Part shown: piece by piece, positions 7,371 to 14,388 of the stretch
How positions within the stretch are numbered: position 1 is the first letter of the stretch
How the letters are laid out: each line of letters opens with the position of its first letter
Source: Dokdonella_A sp937902695
GTDB taxonomy: Bacteria > Pseudomonadota > Gammaproteobacteria > Xanthomonadales > Rhodanobacteraceae
DNA: 32,956 bases
Direction of reading: 5' to 3'
Assembly: GCA_048498135.1 (NCBI GenBank)
Contig: JBEHYO010000037.1
Span: 1-32,956, forward strand
Translations under genes and position numbers: made by a program
Notes under the pieces: model-generated
The model's database searches: none
What the model was told of the DNA's origin: nothing
Seen by the model: the letters and a program-made list of their open reading frames with translations, nothing else

Positions 7371-7469
7371 AAGATTGAACCACGAAGAACACGAAGAGCA
7401 CGAAGAAAGAGGTTCAAGAAGCGCTTTGCTTTTTTTCGTGTCCTTCGTGTTCTTCGTGGTTCAGTCTTC
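7371..7469. repeat. Long imperfect inverted repeat (CACGAAGAA type)
   Basis: Left arm 7371-7408 (AAGATTGAACCACGAAGAAC then ACGAAGAGCACG...) pairs with the right arm 7431-7469 (TTTTTTCGTGTCCTTCGTGT then TCTTCGTGGTTCAGTCTT), with only a few mismatches over about 38 bases and a loop of about 22 bases. Each arm contains the tandem unit CACGAAGA. It lies between the recR stop and the HIT start. Such CACGAAGAACACGAAG repeats occur widely in bacterial intergenic DNA; on paper it could also end recR transcription, since U-rich DNA follows each arm. Confidence 0.85.
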
Positions 7470-7477
7470 AGCCGTCC

Positions 7478-8080
7478 TCAACCCAGCGCCTGACGCCCGC
7501 CGAACGCATGCGCGAGCGTTCCGCGATCGATGTACTCGAGCTCCCCGCCGAGCGGCACGCCGTGCGCGAGCCGCGCCGCGCGCACGCCCGCCGCGCGCGC
7601 GATCTGCGCGAGCATGTGCGCGGTGGCCTCGCCCTCGACGGTCGGATTCGTCGCGACGATGAGCTCCTCGACTTCGCCTTCGCCGAGGCGCCGGGCGAGG
7701 AGATCGAGACCGATTTCCTTCGGGCCGAGCCCGTCGAGCGGCGACAGTCGGCCGAGCAGCACGAAGTAGCGTCCGCGATAGCCCGTGGCCTGCTCGATCG
7801 CGAGCTGATCGACCGGCGTCTCGACGACGCAGAGCAGCGAGGCATCGCGTGACGCGCTGGCGCAAAGCGCGCAGACGGTTTCCTCGCTGAACGTGCGGCA
7901 GCGCGTGCAGTTGCCGATGCGCTCGACCGCCGTCGCGAGCTTCTCGGCGAGCCGCTTCGCGCCGGCGCGATCGCGTTCGAGCACGTGCAGCGCCATGCGC
8001 TGCGCGCTCTTCGCGCCGACGCCGGGCAGGCAGCGCAGCGCTTCGATGAGGTCGGCGAGGAGCGGAGAGCCTGTTGACAT
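7478..8080 (-). CDS. recR: Recombination mediator protein RecR
   Basis: RecR works with RecO and RecF to load RecA on SSB-coated gapped DNA. The 200-residue length is normal. It has an N-terminal helix-hairpin-helix (LRCLPGVGAKSAQRMALHVL), a four-cysteine zinc finger (Cys58, Cys61, Cys70, Cys73), a Toprim domain starting LLCVVETPVDQLAIE and the C-terminal Walker B-like end LEYIDRGTLAHAFGGR. Third gene of dnaX-ybaB-recR, an arrangement conserved through proteobacteria. An inverted repeat occupies the 88-base gap to ybaB. The GTG/ATG choice is not in doubt: MSTGSPLLADLIEAL is a typical start. Confidence 0.97.
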   Translation of the reverse strand: MSTGSPLLADLIEALRCLPGVGAKSAQRMALHVLERDRAGAKRLAEKLATAVERIGNCTRCRTFSEETVCALCASASRDASLLCVVETPVDQLAIEQATGYRGRYFVLLGRLSPLDGLGPKEIGLDLLARRLGEGEVEELIVATNPTVEGEATAHMLAQIARAAGVRAARLAHGVPLGGELEYIDRGTLAHAFGGRQALG

Positions 8081-8091
8081 AGCTTTGGGCC

Positions 8092-8156
8092 GGGATTGGA
8101 GATTCGGAATCCGGGATCAGTAAATCCGGTCTTGCAAATCCCGAATCTCCAATCCC
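8092..8156. repeat. Inverted repeat with perfect 16-bp stem
   Basis: GGGATTGGAGATTCGG (8092-8107) is the exact reverse complement of CCGAATCTCCAATCCC (8141-8156), with a 33-base loop that carries further partial copies (AATCCGGGAT, AAATCCGGT). It sits between ybaB and recR inside the operon. I recall similar GGGATTCGGGATTGGAGATT repeats scattered in Xanthomonadaceae genomes; that link is from memory. Confidence 0.85.
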
Positions 8157-8168
8157 GAATCCCGCTTC

Positions 8169-8492
8169 TCAGAACGGCAGCTTGAACCCGGGCGGCAGGT
8201 TCATGCCCGACGCGAGCCCGCCGAGCTTTTCCTGCGTCAACGCGGCGACCTTGTTCACCGCATCGTTGAACGCCGCCGCGATGAGGTCTTCCATCATCTC
8301 CGGATCGTCGCCGAGGAGCTTCCTGTCGATGCTGACGCGGCGCACTTCGTGGCGCCCGCTCATGACGACGCTGACGATGCCGCCGCCCGACGCGCCGGTG
8401 ACTTCCGTATTCGCGATTTCTTCCTGCGCGCGCTTCATGTCGTCCTGCATGCGCTGCGCCTGTTGCATCAAACCGGCAAGTGGGCCCTTCAT
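8169..8492 (-). CDS. ybaB: Nucleoid-associated protein YbaB/EbfC
   Basis: A 107-residue DNA-binding nucleoid-associated protein of the YbaB/EbfC family, which forms dimers that bind DNA. It reads MKGPLAGLMQQAQRMQDDMK, then the coiled-coil, GGGIVSVVMSGRHEVRRVSID, and ends in GLASGMNLPPGFKLPF, the family C-terminus. It lies 35 bases after dnaX and 88 bases before recR on the same strand, the conserved order. Confidence 0.97.
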   Translation of the reverse strand: MKGPLAGLMQQAQRMQDDMKRAQEEIANTEVTGASGGGIVSVVMSGRHEVRRVSIDRKLLGDDPEMMEDLIAAAFNDAVNKVAALTQEKLGGLASGMNLPPGFKLPF

Positions 8493-8527
8493 GGAACGCT
8501 CCTTCGAATGGTGTCTTCGTGCGACGC

Positions 8528-10189
8528 TCAGCGCGCCTCGCCGTCGACCGGCCGCACGCTGTTCGCAATCACGCGCGCGCCGAACGTCTGCTCGAGCGAC
8601 TGCACGAACGGATCGCTGCGCAGCGAATCCTCCGCCGCCTGGCGCCGCGTCGATTCCGTGCGCGTCTTCTGCTCGGCCGGACTTTCGGCGCCGCCCGTGT
8701 CGCGCTCGAACTTGATCTTGATCTTGCCGCCCAACGCGCTGCCGAGCTTCTGCTCCAGCTGCGCGACGAGCGCGCCGACGGCGAGATGCTCGTGCGCGGC
8801 CTTGAGGGCAAGCCGCACGAGGGCGCCTTCGATCGCGACCAGCGTCGTCTGCCGCGCAAACTGGCCGAGCGGGCCGCCGAGCTCGGCGCGGCGGATCAAT
8901 GCGTCCCAGTCGTCGGTCGTCGGCGAGCGGTTCTCGACGTTCGCGGGCTTCGTCAGGATTTCCGGCAGCTTCTGCGCCGGCGCGTCCGTTGCCGGCGCCG
9001 CGCGCGGCGTGACCGGCTCGGGCCGACGCGCCGCGACCGGCTCGCCACGAACCGGCGCGGGCTTCGGTTCCGGCGCCGACGGCGTCGCGCGTGTCGGCGC
9101 GGCCGCATCCGCGCTCATCGGGACGAACGCGAGCATGCGCAGCAGCGTCATCTCGAAGCCGACGCGCGGCGTCGGCGCGATCGCGAGGTCGCGCCGTCCG
9201 GCGACGGCCATCTGATACCAGAGCTGCACGTCCTCGGCCTCGAGCCGGCCCGCGAGCCCGAGCAGCGCGGCATCGTCCTCGCCGGCCGCGGCCGGCACGA
9301 GCTGCAGCAGCTGGATGCGATGCAGCAGCGAGGCGAGCTCGTCGAGCACCTGCGCGAAATCAGGCGCGAAACTCGCGATGCGCTCGATCTCGTCGAGCAG
9401 TGCCGCGCCGTCGCCGGCCGCGAGGATGTCGATCAGGCGCTGCACCTTTGCGCGCTCGACCGTGCCGAGCATGGCGTGCACGTCGGCCGCGACGAGCTTG
9501 CCGCCGCCGTGCGCGATCGCCTGGTCGAGCAGCGAAAGGCCGTCGCGCAGCGAGCCGTCTGCCGCGCGCGCGAGCACGTCGACGGCCTCGTCCTCGAAGG
9601 CGATCGTCTCGGCGCCGAGGATCGCACGCATCTGTCCGACGATCTGCTCGGGCGTCAGGCGCTTCAGGTTGAACTTGATGCAGCGCGAAAGCACCGTCAC
9701 CGGCAGCTTCTGCGGATCGGTCGTGGCGAGCAGGAACTTGACGTGCGGCGGCGGCTCCTCGAGCGTCTTCAGGAGCGCGTTGAACGCGCTCTTCGAGAGC
9801 ATGTGCACCTCGTCGATGAGATACACCTTGTGGCGGCCGCGCGTCGGTGCGTACTGCGCGTTGTCGATGAGCTCGCGCACGTTGTCGATGCCGGTGTTGC
9901 TGGCGGCGTCGATTTCGAGAAGATCGACGAAGCGGCCGGCATCGATCTCGCGGCAGGCGCCGCACTCGCCGCATGGATTCGAGGTCGGGCCTTTCTCGCA
10001 GTTGAGCGACTTGGCGAAGATGCGCGCGATCGTCGTCTTGCCGACGCCGCGCGTGCCGGTGAACAGGAACGCGTGATGCAGCCGGCCCGAATCGAGCGCG
10101 TGCGCGAGCGCGCGCACGACGTGCTCCTGCCCGACCAGCTCGGTGAAGCGGCGCGGGCGCCATTTGCGCGCAAGGGCTTGATACGACAT
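8528..10189 (-). CDS. dnaX: DNA polymerase III subunits gamma/tau
   Basis: The clamp-loader ATPase of the replisome. The product is 553 residues. Walker A is GTRGVGKTT (residues 45-53); the zinc site uses Cys64, Cys73, Cys76 and Cys79; Walker B is VYLIDEVHMLS and the SRC sensor is VLSRCIKFNLKRL. Domain III follows, then a Pro- and Ala-rich linker (about residues 370-430) and the tau-specific C-terminal domain. The start ATG at 10189 gives MSYQALARKWRPRRF, the family start; the frame stays open far upstream, through the tRNA gene, so a longer start is not credible. I see no A-AAA-AAG slippery site of the E. coli kind, so a gamma form by that route is not evident. First gene of dnaX-ybaB-recR. 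Confidence 0.97.
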   Translation of the reverse strand: MSYQALARKWRPRRFTELVGQEHVVRALAHALDSGRLHHAFLFTGTRGVGKTTIARIFAKSLNCEKGPTSNPCGECGACREIDAGRFVDLLEIDAASNTGIDNVRELIDNAQYAPTRGRHKVYLIDEVHMLSKSAFNALLKTLEEPPPHVKFLLATTDPQKLPVTVLSRCIKFNLKRLTPEQIVGQMRAILGAETIAFEDEAVDVLARAADGSLRDGLSLLDQAIAHGGGKLVAADVHAMLGTVERAKVQRLIDILAAGDGAALLDEIERIASFAPDFAQVLDELASLLHRIQLLQLVPAAAGEDDAALLGLAGRLEAEDVQLWYQMAVAGRRDLAIAPTPRVGFEMTLLRMLAFVPMSADAAAPTRATPSAPEPKPAPVRGEPVAARRPEPVTPRAAPATDAPAQKLPEILTKPANVENRSPTTDDWDALIRRAELGGPLGQFARQTTLVAIEGALVRLALKAAHEHLAVGALVAQLEQKLGSALGGKIKIKFERDTGGAESPAEQKTRTESTRRQAAEDSLRSDPFVQSLEQTFGARVIANSVRPVDGEAR

Positions 10190-10270
10190 GGGGACTCGCT
10201 GAGGACCGATCGATTGTAGCAAGCGCTGCAAGATGGGGCCGACTCTTGCCGATTCAGCCTCTCTTCGCGT

Positions 10271-10299
10271 TTGCGCGAGCGGATCGCGCCTAGTATTCT
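10271..10299 (+). promoter_or_regulatory. Possible promoter of tRNA-Ser(GGA)
   Basis: TTGCGC (10271-10276) and TATTCT (10294-10299) are separated by 17 bases and end about 37 bases before the tRNA. The -35 matches consensus in only three positions and the -10 in four, so the call rests mainly on spacing and location. Confidence 0.4.
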
Positions 10300-10336
10300 C
10301 CGCGACCCGCTCGGCAGGCCGGGCGGACAAGTTCGT

Positions 10337-10429
10337 GGAGAGGTGTCCGAGTGGTTGAAGGAGCACGCCTGGAAAGTGTGTAAGCGGCTTATCCCCGCTT
10401 CGCGGGTTCGAATCCCGCCCTCTCCGCCA
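10337..10429 (+). tRNA. tRNA-Ser (anticodon GGA)
   Basis: The acceptor arms GGAGAGG (10337-10343) and CCTCTCC (10419-10425) pair fully, followed by discriminator G and an encoded CCA (10427-10429). The anticodon loop CTGGAAA carries GGA, which reads UCC/UCU serine codons. The long variable arm and T arm GCGGGTTCGAATCCCGC fit a class II tRNA; the 93-base length is normal for tRNA-Ser. Confidence 0.97.
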
Positions 10430-10476
10430 GTTTTGCGATAATTCTTGTTCGTCGCGTCCGCGACGAGACCGTCTAC

Positions 10477-10590
10477 GGTGGCTCCGTCGGTTCCCCCGCG
10501 ACGATAGCTCGCAAATCCCGCCAGGTCCGGAAGGAAGCAACGGTAGTGAGTGATTCGGGTGCCGGGGTGTGGCTGGCGGAGCCGCCACCC
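10477..10590 (+). ncRNA. ffs: Signal recognition particle RNA, 4.5S type
   Basis: The conserved tetraloop/bulge core AGGTCCGGAAGGAAGCA lies at 10525-10541 and the flanking arms GGTGGCTCC (10477-10485) and GGAGCCGCCACC (about 10578-10589) close the hairpin. Length of about 113 bases matches bacterial 4.5S RNA. It binds Ffh and directs membrane proteins to SecYEG through FtsY. It lies 47 bases after tRNA-Ser; a GTCGCG/CGCGAC hairpin (about 10451-10464) separates them. The moaE stop codon lies just two bases beyond its end on the other strand. Confidence 0.95.
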
Positions 10591-10591
10591 T

Positions 10592-11005
10592 TCAGGGATG
10601 CAGCCAGCCCGACTCGCCATCGGCGTAGTGCTCGTTCTTCCAGATCGGCACGCGCCGCTTCACCTCGTCGATGATCCAGCGGCACGCCGCGAACGCGGCG
10701 TCGCGATGATCGGCGCTGACGCCGACCCACACCGCCATCTCGCCGATCGCGAGCGTACCCGTGCGATGCACGCAGCGCGCGGCGCGCAGGCCGAACTTCG
10801 CGCGCGCCTCGTCGAGGATCGCCTCGCCCTCGTCGCCGGCGAGCGGTCCGTAGGCCTGATAGTCCAGACGCGTCACGCGGCGCGCCTCGTTGTGATTGCG
10901 CACCCAGCCTTCGAACGTGACGCAGCCGCCGGCGGCCGGGTCTTCGAGCGTGATGCGCAGCGCCGCTGCGTCGATCGGCGTCTCGCTGAGACGGAAACTT
11001 CTCAC
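10592..11005 (-). CDS. moaE: Molybdopterin synthase catalytic subunit
   Basis: MoaE converts cyclic pyranopterin monophosphate to molybdopterin, with sulfur donated by MoaD thiocarboxylate. Features: GCVTFEGWVRNHNEARRVTRLDY, HRTGTLAIGEMAVWVGVSADHRDAAF and the catalytic Lys region VKRRVPIWKNEHYADGESGWLHP, ending as family members do. I chose the GTG at 11005 (MRSFRLSETPI), eight bases after an AGG, giving 137 residues, against a longer frame that runs back through moaD. It starts ten bases after the moaD stop and is the last gene of the moa run, converging with 4.5S RNA. Confidence 0.94.
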   Translation of the reverse strand: MRSFRLSETPIDAAALRITLEDPAAGGCVTFEGWVRNHNEARRVTRLDYQAYGPLAGDEGEAILDEARAKFGLRAARCVHRTGTLAIGEMAVWVGVSADHRDAAFAACRWIIDEVKRRVPIWKNEHYADGESGWLHP

Positions 11006-11015
11006 ACTCCCGGCC

Positions 11016-11255
11016 TCATCCGCCCGACACCGGCGGCAGGAACACGATTTCATCGCCGTCGGCGAGCGCGTGCTCCCAGCTCGCCAGCGCGCCGTTGACC
11101 GCGACGCGCACGCGCTCGGGCGCGAGCGCGAAGGCATGCGCGCGCGAGACTTCGGCATAGAGATCGCGCGGCGTCGCAGCCGCCGTCTGGCGCATTTCCT
11201 CGCTGCAGCCGGCGCGATCGGCGAGGCTCGCGAAATAAAGCAGCCTGACGTTCAC
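11016..11255 (-). CDS. moaD: Molybdopterin synthase sulfur carrier subunit
   Basis: A 79-residue ubiquitin-fold sulfur carrier; its C-terminal Gly is adenylated and thiocarboxylated. The end DGDEIVFLPPVSGG carries the required Gly-Gly. The beginning VRLLYFASLADRAG is the family N-terminus. The GTG start at 11255 overlaps the moaC stop in GTGA, so translation is likely coupled. Confidence 0.93.
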   Translation of the reverse strand: MNVRLLYFASLADRAGCSEEMRQTAAATPRDLYAEVSRAHAFALAPERVRVAVNGALASWEHALADGDEIVFLPPVSGG

Positions 11256-11743
11256 CGGACGACCCTGCCCTGTTCCACGCGGCGCTTGCCGCCGCTTTTC
11301 TCGACGAGCCGCACGTCGCCGATGACGATCTCGTGCGAGAGCGCCTTGCACATGTCGTAGACGGTCAGCGCCGCGACGGTCGCGCCGGTCAGCGCCTCCA
11401 TCTCGACGCCGGTCTTGTGGGTGACGGCGACCGTGCAGCGGATCGCGAGCTCCCTTGCGCCGTCGAAATCGATCTCGAACGTGCAGCGCTCGATCGCAAG
11501 CGGGTGGCAGAACGGAATCAGCTCGTGCGTGCGCTTGACCGCCATCGTGCCGGCGATGATCGCGGTATCGACGATCGGACCCTTGGCCGAACGGAGCCCC
11601 TGCGCCCGCAACGTCTTCGCGACACCGGCCGGAAACCGCACGCGCGCCTGCGCGGTTGCCTCGCGCGGCGTCGGCGTCTTCGCGCCGACATCGACCATGC
11701 GCGGCCGGCCGGAGGGATCGACGTGCGAGAGCTTCTTCGCCAT
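11252..11743 (-). CDS. moaC: Cyclic pyranopterin monophosphate synthase
   Basis: MoaC rearranges 3',8-cyclo-GTP, the product of MoaA, to cyclic pyranopterin monophosphate. The 163-residue product contains HVDPSGRPRMVDVGAKTPTPR, KRTHELIPFCHPLAIE and GVEMEALTGATVAALTVYDM, followed by EIVIGDVRLVEKSGGK, all core MoaC motifs. The ATG at 11743 (MAKKLSHVD) begins two bases after the moaA stop and its own stop overlaps moaD. Confidence 0.95.
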   Translation of the reverse strand: MAKKLSHVDPSGRPRMVDVGAKTPTPREATAQARVRFPAGVAKTLRAQGLRSAKGPIVDTAIIAGTMAVKRTHELIPFCHPLAIERCTFEIDFDGARELAIRCTVAVTHKTGVEMEALTGATVAALTVYDMCKALSHEIVIGDVRLVEKSGGKRRVEQGRVVR

Positions 11744-11745
11744 CG

Positions 11746-12786
11746 TCAGCCGCCGATCTCGTACATCTCGACGCGGCTGCGTTCCGATGCGCGCATTTCG
11801 CTGCGCTCTTCGCTGTAGCGATCGTCGCGCGAGGCCCATACTGCGCCGATGAGGCCGGCGAGGTCCTCGTCGCTCGCGCCGGCGCGCATCGGTCCGCGCA
11901 GGTCGTGGCCCGAGCGCGCGAAGAGGCACGTATAGAGACGCCCGTCGGCCGAAAGCCGCGCGCGCGAGCAGTCGCCGCAGAACGGCTCGGTGACCGAGCT
12001 GATGAATCCGATCTCGCCGGCGCCGTCGGCGAACGCGTAGCGCTGCGCGACTTCGCCGCCGTAGTTCGCTTCGAGCGCGACCACCGGCCAGCGCGCGCCG
12101 ATCCGCTCGCGCAATTCGGCGCTCGGCACGACGAGCTCGCGCTGCCAGTCGTTGCAGGTGCCGACATCCATGTATTCGATGAAGCGCACGATGTGGCGCG
12201 TGCCGCGGAAATGCCCGACGAGATCGAGCACCTGGCCGTCGTTGACGCCGCGCATGACGACCGTGTTGATCTTCAGCGACGCGAAGCCGGCGCGCTCGGC
12301 CGCGGCGACCGATTCCAGCACGGCATGGACGTCGCCGCGGCCACCCGACATGACCGCGAACGTCTTCGGATCGAGCGTGTCGAGGCTGAGCGTGATGCGC
12401 TGCAGGCCCGCGGCGCGCAGCGCGTCGACCTTTCCGGCGAGGAGGCTTCCGTTCGTCGTCATCGCGATGTCGACGTCGCCCGAGATCGCGGCAAGCTGGC
12501 GTACGAGCTCGGGCAGGTCCCGTCGCAGCAGCGGCTCGCCGCCGGTCAGGCGCAGCTTGCGCACGCCGAGGCCGACAAAGATGCGCGCGAGCCGCTCGAT
12601 CTCCTCGAAGCGCAGCCGCTCGGCCTTGCTGAGGAATGCATGGTCGCGCGGATATTGATCCTCCGGCATGCAGTACGGACAGCGGAAGTTGCAGCGGTCG
12701 ACGACCGAGATGCGTAGATCAGTCAGCGCGCGGCCGCGCACGTCGAGCGGCGCGGTCTTCAGCACGAGCGGGATCGAACGGCCCAT
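11746..12786 (-). CDS. moaA: GTP 3',8-cyclase (radical SAM)
   Basis: The first enzyme of molybdenum cofactor synthesis, converting GTP to 3',8-cyclo-7,8-dihydro-GTP. The radical SAM cluster is Cys32-x3-Cys36-x2-Cys39 (DRCNFRCPYCMPEDQ). The second 4Fe-4S cluster site is visible near the C-terminus as PFCGDCSRARLSADGRLYTC. LTGGEPLLR and the C-terminal Gly-Gly (YEIGG), needed for activity in the family, are intact. The product is 346 residues. The ATG at 12786 overlaps the TGA of the MBL-hydrolase gene by one base. Genes moaB, mogA and moeA are not in the window. Confidence 0.96.
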   Translation of the reverse strand: MGRSIPLVLKTAPLDVRGRALTDLRISVVDRCNFRCPYCMPEDQYPRDHAFLSKAERLRFEEIERLARIFVGLGVRKLRLTGGEPLLRRDLPELVRQLAAISGDVDIAMTTNGSLLAGKVDALRAAGLQRITLSLDTLDPKTFAVMSGGRGDVHAVLESVAAAERAGFASLKINTVVMRGVNDGQVLDLVGHFRGTRHIVRFIEYMDVGTCNDWQRELVVPSAELRERIGARWPVVALEANYGGEVAQRYAFADGAGEIGFISSVTEPFCGDCSRARLSADGRLYTCLFARSGHDLRGPMRAGASDEDLAGLIGAVWASRDDRYSEERSEMRASERSRVEMYEIGG

Positions 12787-13556
12787 CACCCGGCCGCCTC
12801 GCGCGCGGGCTCGAGCGTGCGCGGCGCCGCGAGCGCGACGCCTTCGCCCTGGCGCGCTACGCGATAGCCTAGGCCGATCAGCGCATCGCCGTCGGCATCG
12901 GATCCGTAGTGGTACAGCACGAGCCGATCGCGGAGCGCCCGCGGATATTCGCGCTCGAGATCGTCGACGCCGGTGTGCGACGGGTTGCCGGCGAGCGCGC
13001 AATCGTGCGCGACGAGCTCGCCGTGCGCTGCGTAGCGCGCGAGCATCTCGGGGATCGGCCGCGTATCGCCGGTCCAGACGACGCTCGACTCGAGCGAAAG
13101 GCCGAACGACGTGTCCGGCGCATGATGGCGCGTCGCGAACACGTCGAACCAGACGCCCTCGTGCCAGAACCCGCGCGAGACCGGCACGAGCGTGAACGCA
13201 TCCCAGAAATTCGCGCCGCCTTCGGCGAGCACGTCGGGATAGTCGGCGATGCGCGCCTGCAGGTACGGCACGAGCGCGGCATGCGCATAGATGCGCGTCG
13301 CGCCGCGCAGCCTCGCGTCGAAATAGATCCCGTAGAAGAGGCGCTCGAGGCCGGCGACGTGATCCATGTGCGTGTGCGTGATGTAGATCGCGCGCGGCGG
13401 CATTCCGTATCGATTGAGATAGGCGCTCAACGCTTCCTGGCCGCAATCGATCATCAGGAACGGCGCGCCGTCGCGCTCGATGACGGCCGAGGCCGAGCCG
13501 AGCGCCGGCGCCGCCTGCGCGTTGCCGACGCCGAGGAAGCGGAGCGCCCAGCTCAT
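12786..13556 (-). CDS. MBL-fold metal-dependent hydrolase
   Basis: A 256-residue metallo-beta-lactamase-fold enzyme, probably cytoplasmic as no signal peptide is seen. Metal ligands are visible in THTHMDHVAGLERL (HxHxDH), RHHAPDTSFGLSLE, WTGDTRPIPEM (Asp) and HDCALAGNPSHTGVDDLEREY, with LVLYHYGSD near the end supplying the last His. This is the RNase Z/phosphodiesterase-like layout but the substrate is unknown. Its start overlaps the kdkA stop by four bases and its stop overlaps the moaA start, so it is sandwiched in one operon. Either LPS or pterin metabolism could be its home; the sequence does not decide. Confidence 0.88.
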   Translation of the reverse strand: MSWALRFLGVGNAQAAPALGSASAVIERDGAPFLMIDCGQEALSAYLNRYGMPPRAIYITHTHMDHVAGLERLFYGIYFDARLRGATRIYAHAALVPYLQARIADYPDVLAEGGANFWDAFTLVPVSRGFWHEGVWFDVFATRHHAPDTSFGLSLESSVVWTGDTRPIPEMLARYAAHGELVAHDCALAGNPSHTGVDDLEREYPRALRDRLVLYHYGSDADGDALIGLGYRVARQGEGVALAAPRTLEPAREAAG

Positions 13557-14323
13557 CGCCCGCTCCCGCGCGCAGCGGCGACGACCGGCGATCTGGCCAG
13601 CGTCGCGTGATAAGCGCCGAGCAGCGGATGCCAGAAGCGCGTATCGAAATCGTCGAAGCGCCTGTGCGCGCCGAGCTTGACCAGCGAGCGGCGCAGGCGC
13701 GCGAGGTTCGCCTGCTGCCACGACATCGCGGGCTTGCGCAGGCTGCCGCGATCGAAGTCGATCAGCGCGACGTTGTTGCGCGCGTCGAGCAGGATGTTGT
13801 GCGCATTGAGATCGGCGTGACATGCGCCCGCCGCGTGGAATCGCGCAAGCGTCGCCCCGACCCGCTCGCCGAGCGGGACATCGAGCGCGCCGCGCGCGAG
13901 GCGTTCGGCGAGCGTATCGACCGATGGAATGCGCCGTACGATGAGATCGGCGCGATACGCGAGTCCGTCGCGCACGTAGCGCGCCGCGACCGGCGCCGGC
14001 ACCGGCAGGCCCGCGGCGGCGAGATGATCGAGCAGCCTGAACTCGCGGAACGAGCGCGTGCGTCGCGCGCCGGTCCACAGATAGCTGTCGGCGCTCGCGC
14101 GGGCCGCAAGGCCGCCGCGATGGTAATGGCGCAGCACGCACGCACCGGCCGGCGTCTCGACGAATGCGACGCCGCCGCGCCCGCCGCCGCGCGTCTCGGC
14201 GCGGCCTTGCGCGGCCCAGTGCGCCGGATCGAACCAGTCGGCATCGGGACGCGCGGCGCCGCAGGCTGCGGCGTCGTACAGGATCGCGCCGTCTCGGGTC
14301 GATTGGACTTGCGCGTCGCTCAT
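13553..14323 (-). CDS. kdkA: 3-deoxy-D-manno-octulosonic acid kinase
   Basis: KdkA uses ATP to phosphorylate Kdo of Kdo-lipid IVA at the 4-position, making a phosphorylated inner core in bacteria with a single Kdo. The 256-residue length is normal. Kinase motifs visible are FVETPAGACVLRHYHRGGL, then catalytic HADLNAHNILLD and the metal-binding ALIDFDRGSLR. WQQANLARLRRSLVKL and the end FWHPLLGAYH are typical for the family. It is the first gene of the minus-strand run and is divergent, across 65 bases, from a GT9 glycosyltransferase gene, which fits lipopolysaccharide core assembly. Confidence 0.93.
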   Translation of the reverse strand: MSDAQVQSTRDGAILYDAAACGAARPDADWFDPAHWAAQGRAETRGGGRGGVAFVETPAGACVLRHYHRGGLAARASADSYLWTGARRTRSFREFRLLDHLAAAGLPVPAPVAARYVRDGLAYRADLIVRRIPSVDTLAERLARGALDVPLGERVGATLARFHAAGACHADLNAHNILLDARNNVALIDFDRGSLRKPAMSWQQANLARLRRSLVKLGAHRRFDDFDTRFWHPLLGAYHATLARSPVVAAARGSGR

Positions 14324-14388
14324 GCCTCTGCCAACTTGAATGGCTCGCCCTCAAGATCAGGGCACCCGAGAAGTCTAGCAAGTCCCCG

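Noticed and set aside
7375..7450. Short peptide frame NHEEHEEHEE
   Set aside because: It is the translation of the CACGAAGAA repeat, a well-known spurious open frame.
10430..10476. Separate promoter GATAAT for 4.5S RNA
   Set aside because: The -35 position would lie inside the tRNA and the distance to the RNA is too long; co-transcription is as likely.
10190..10588. N-terminal extension of dnaX through the tRNA and SRP RNA genes
   Set aside because: The frame is open by chance; the family start MSYQALARKWRP is at 10189.
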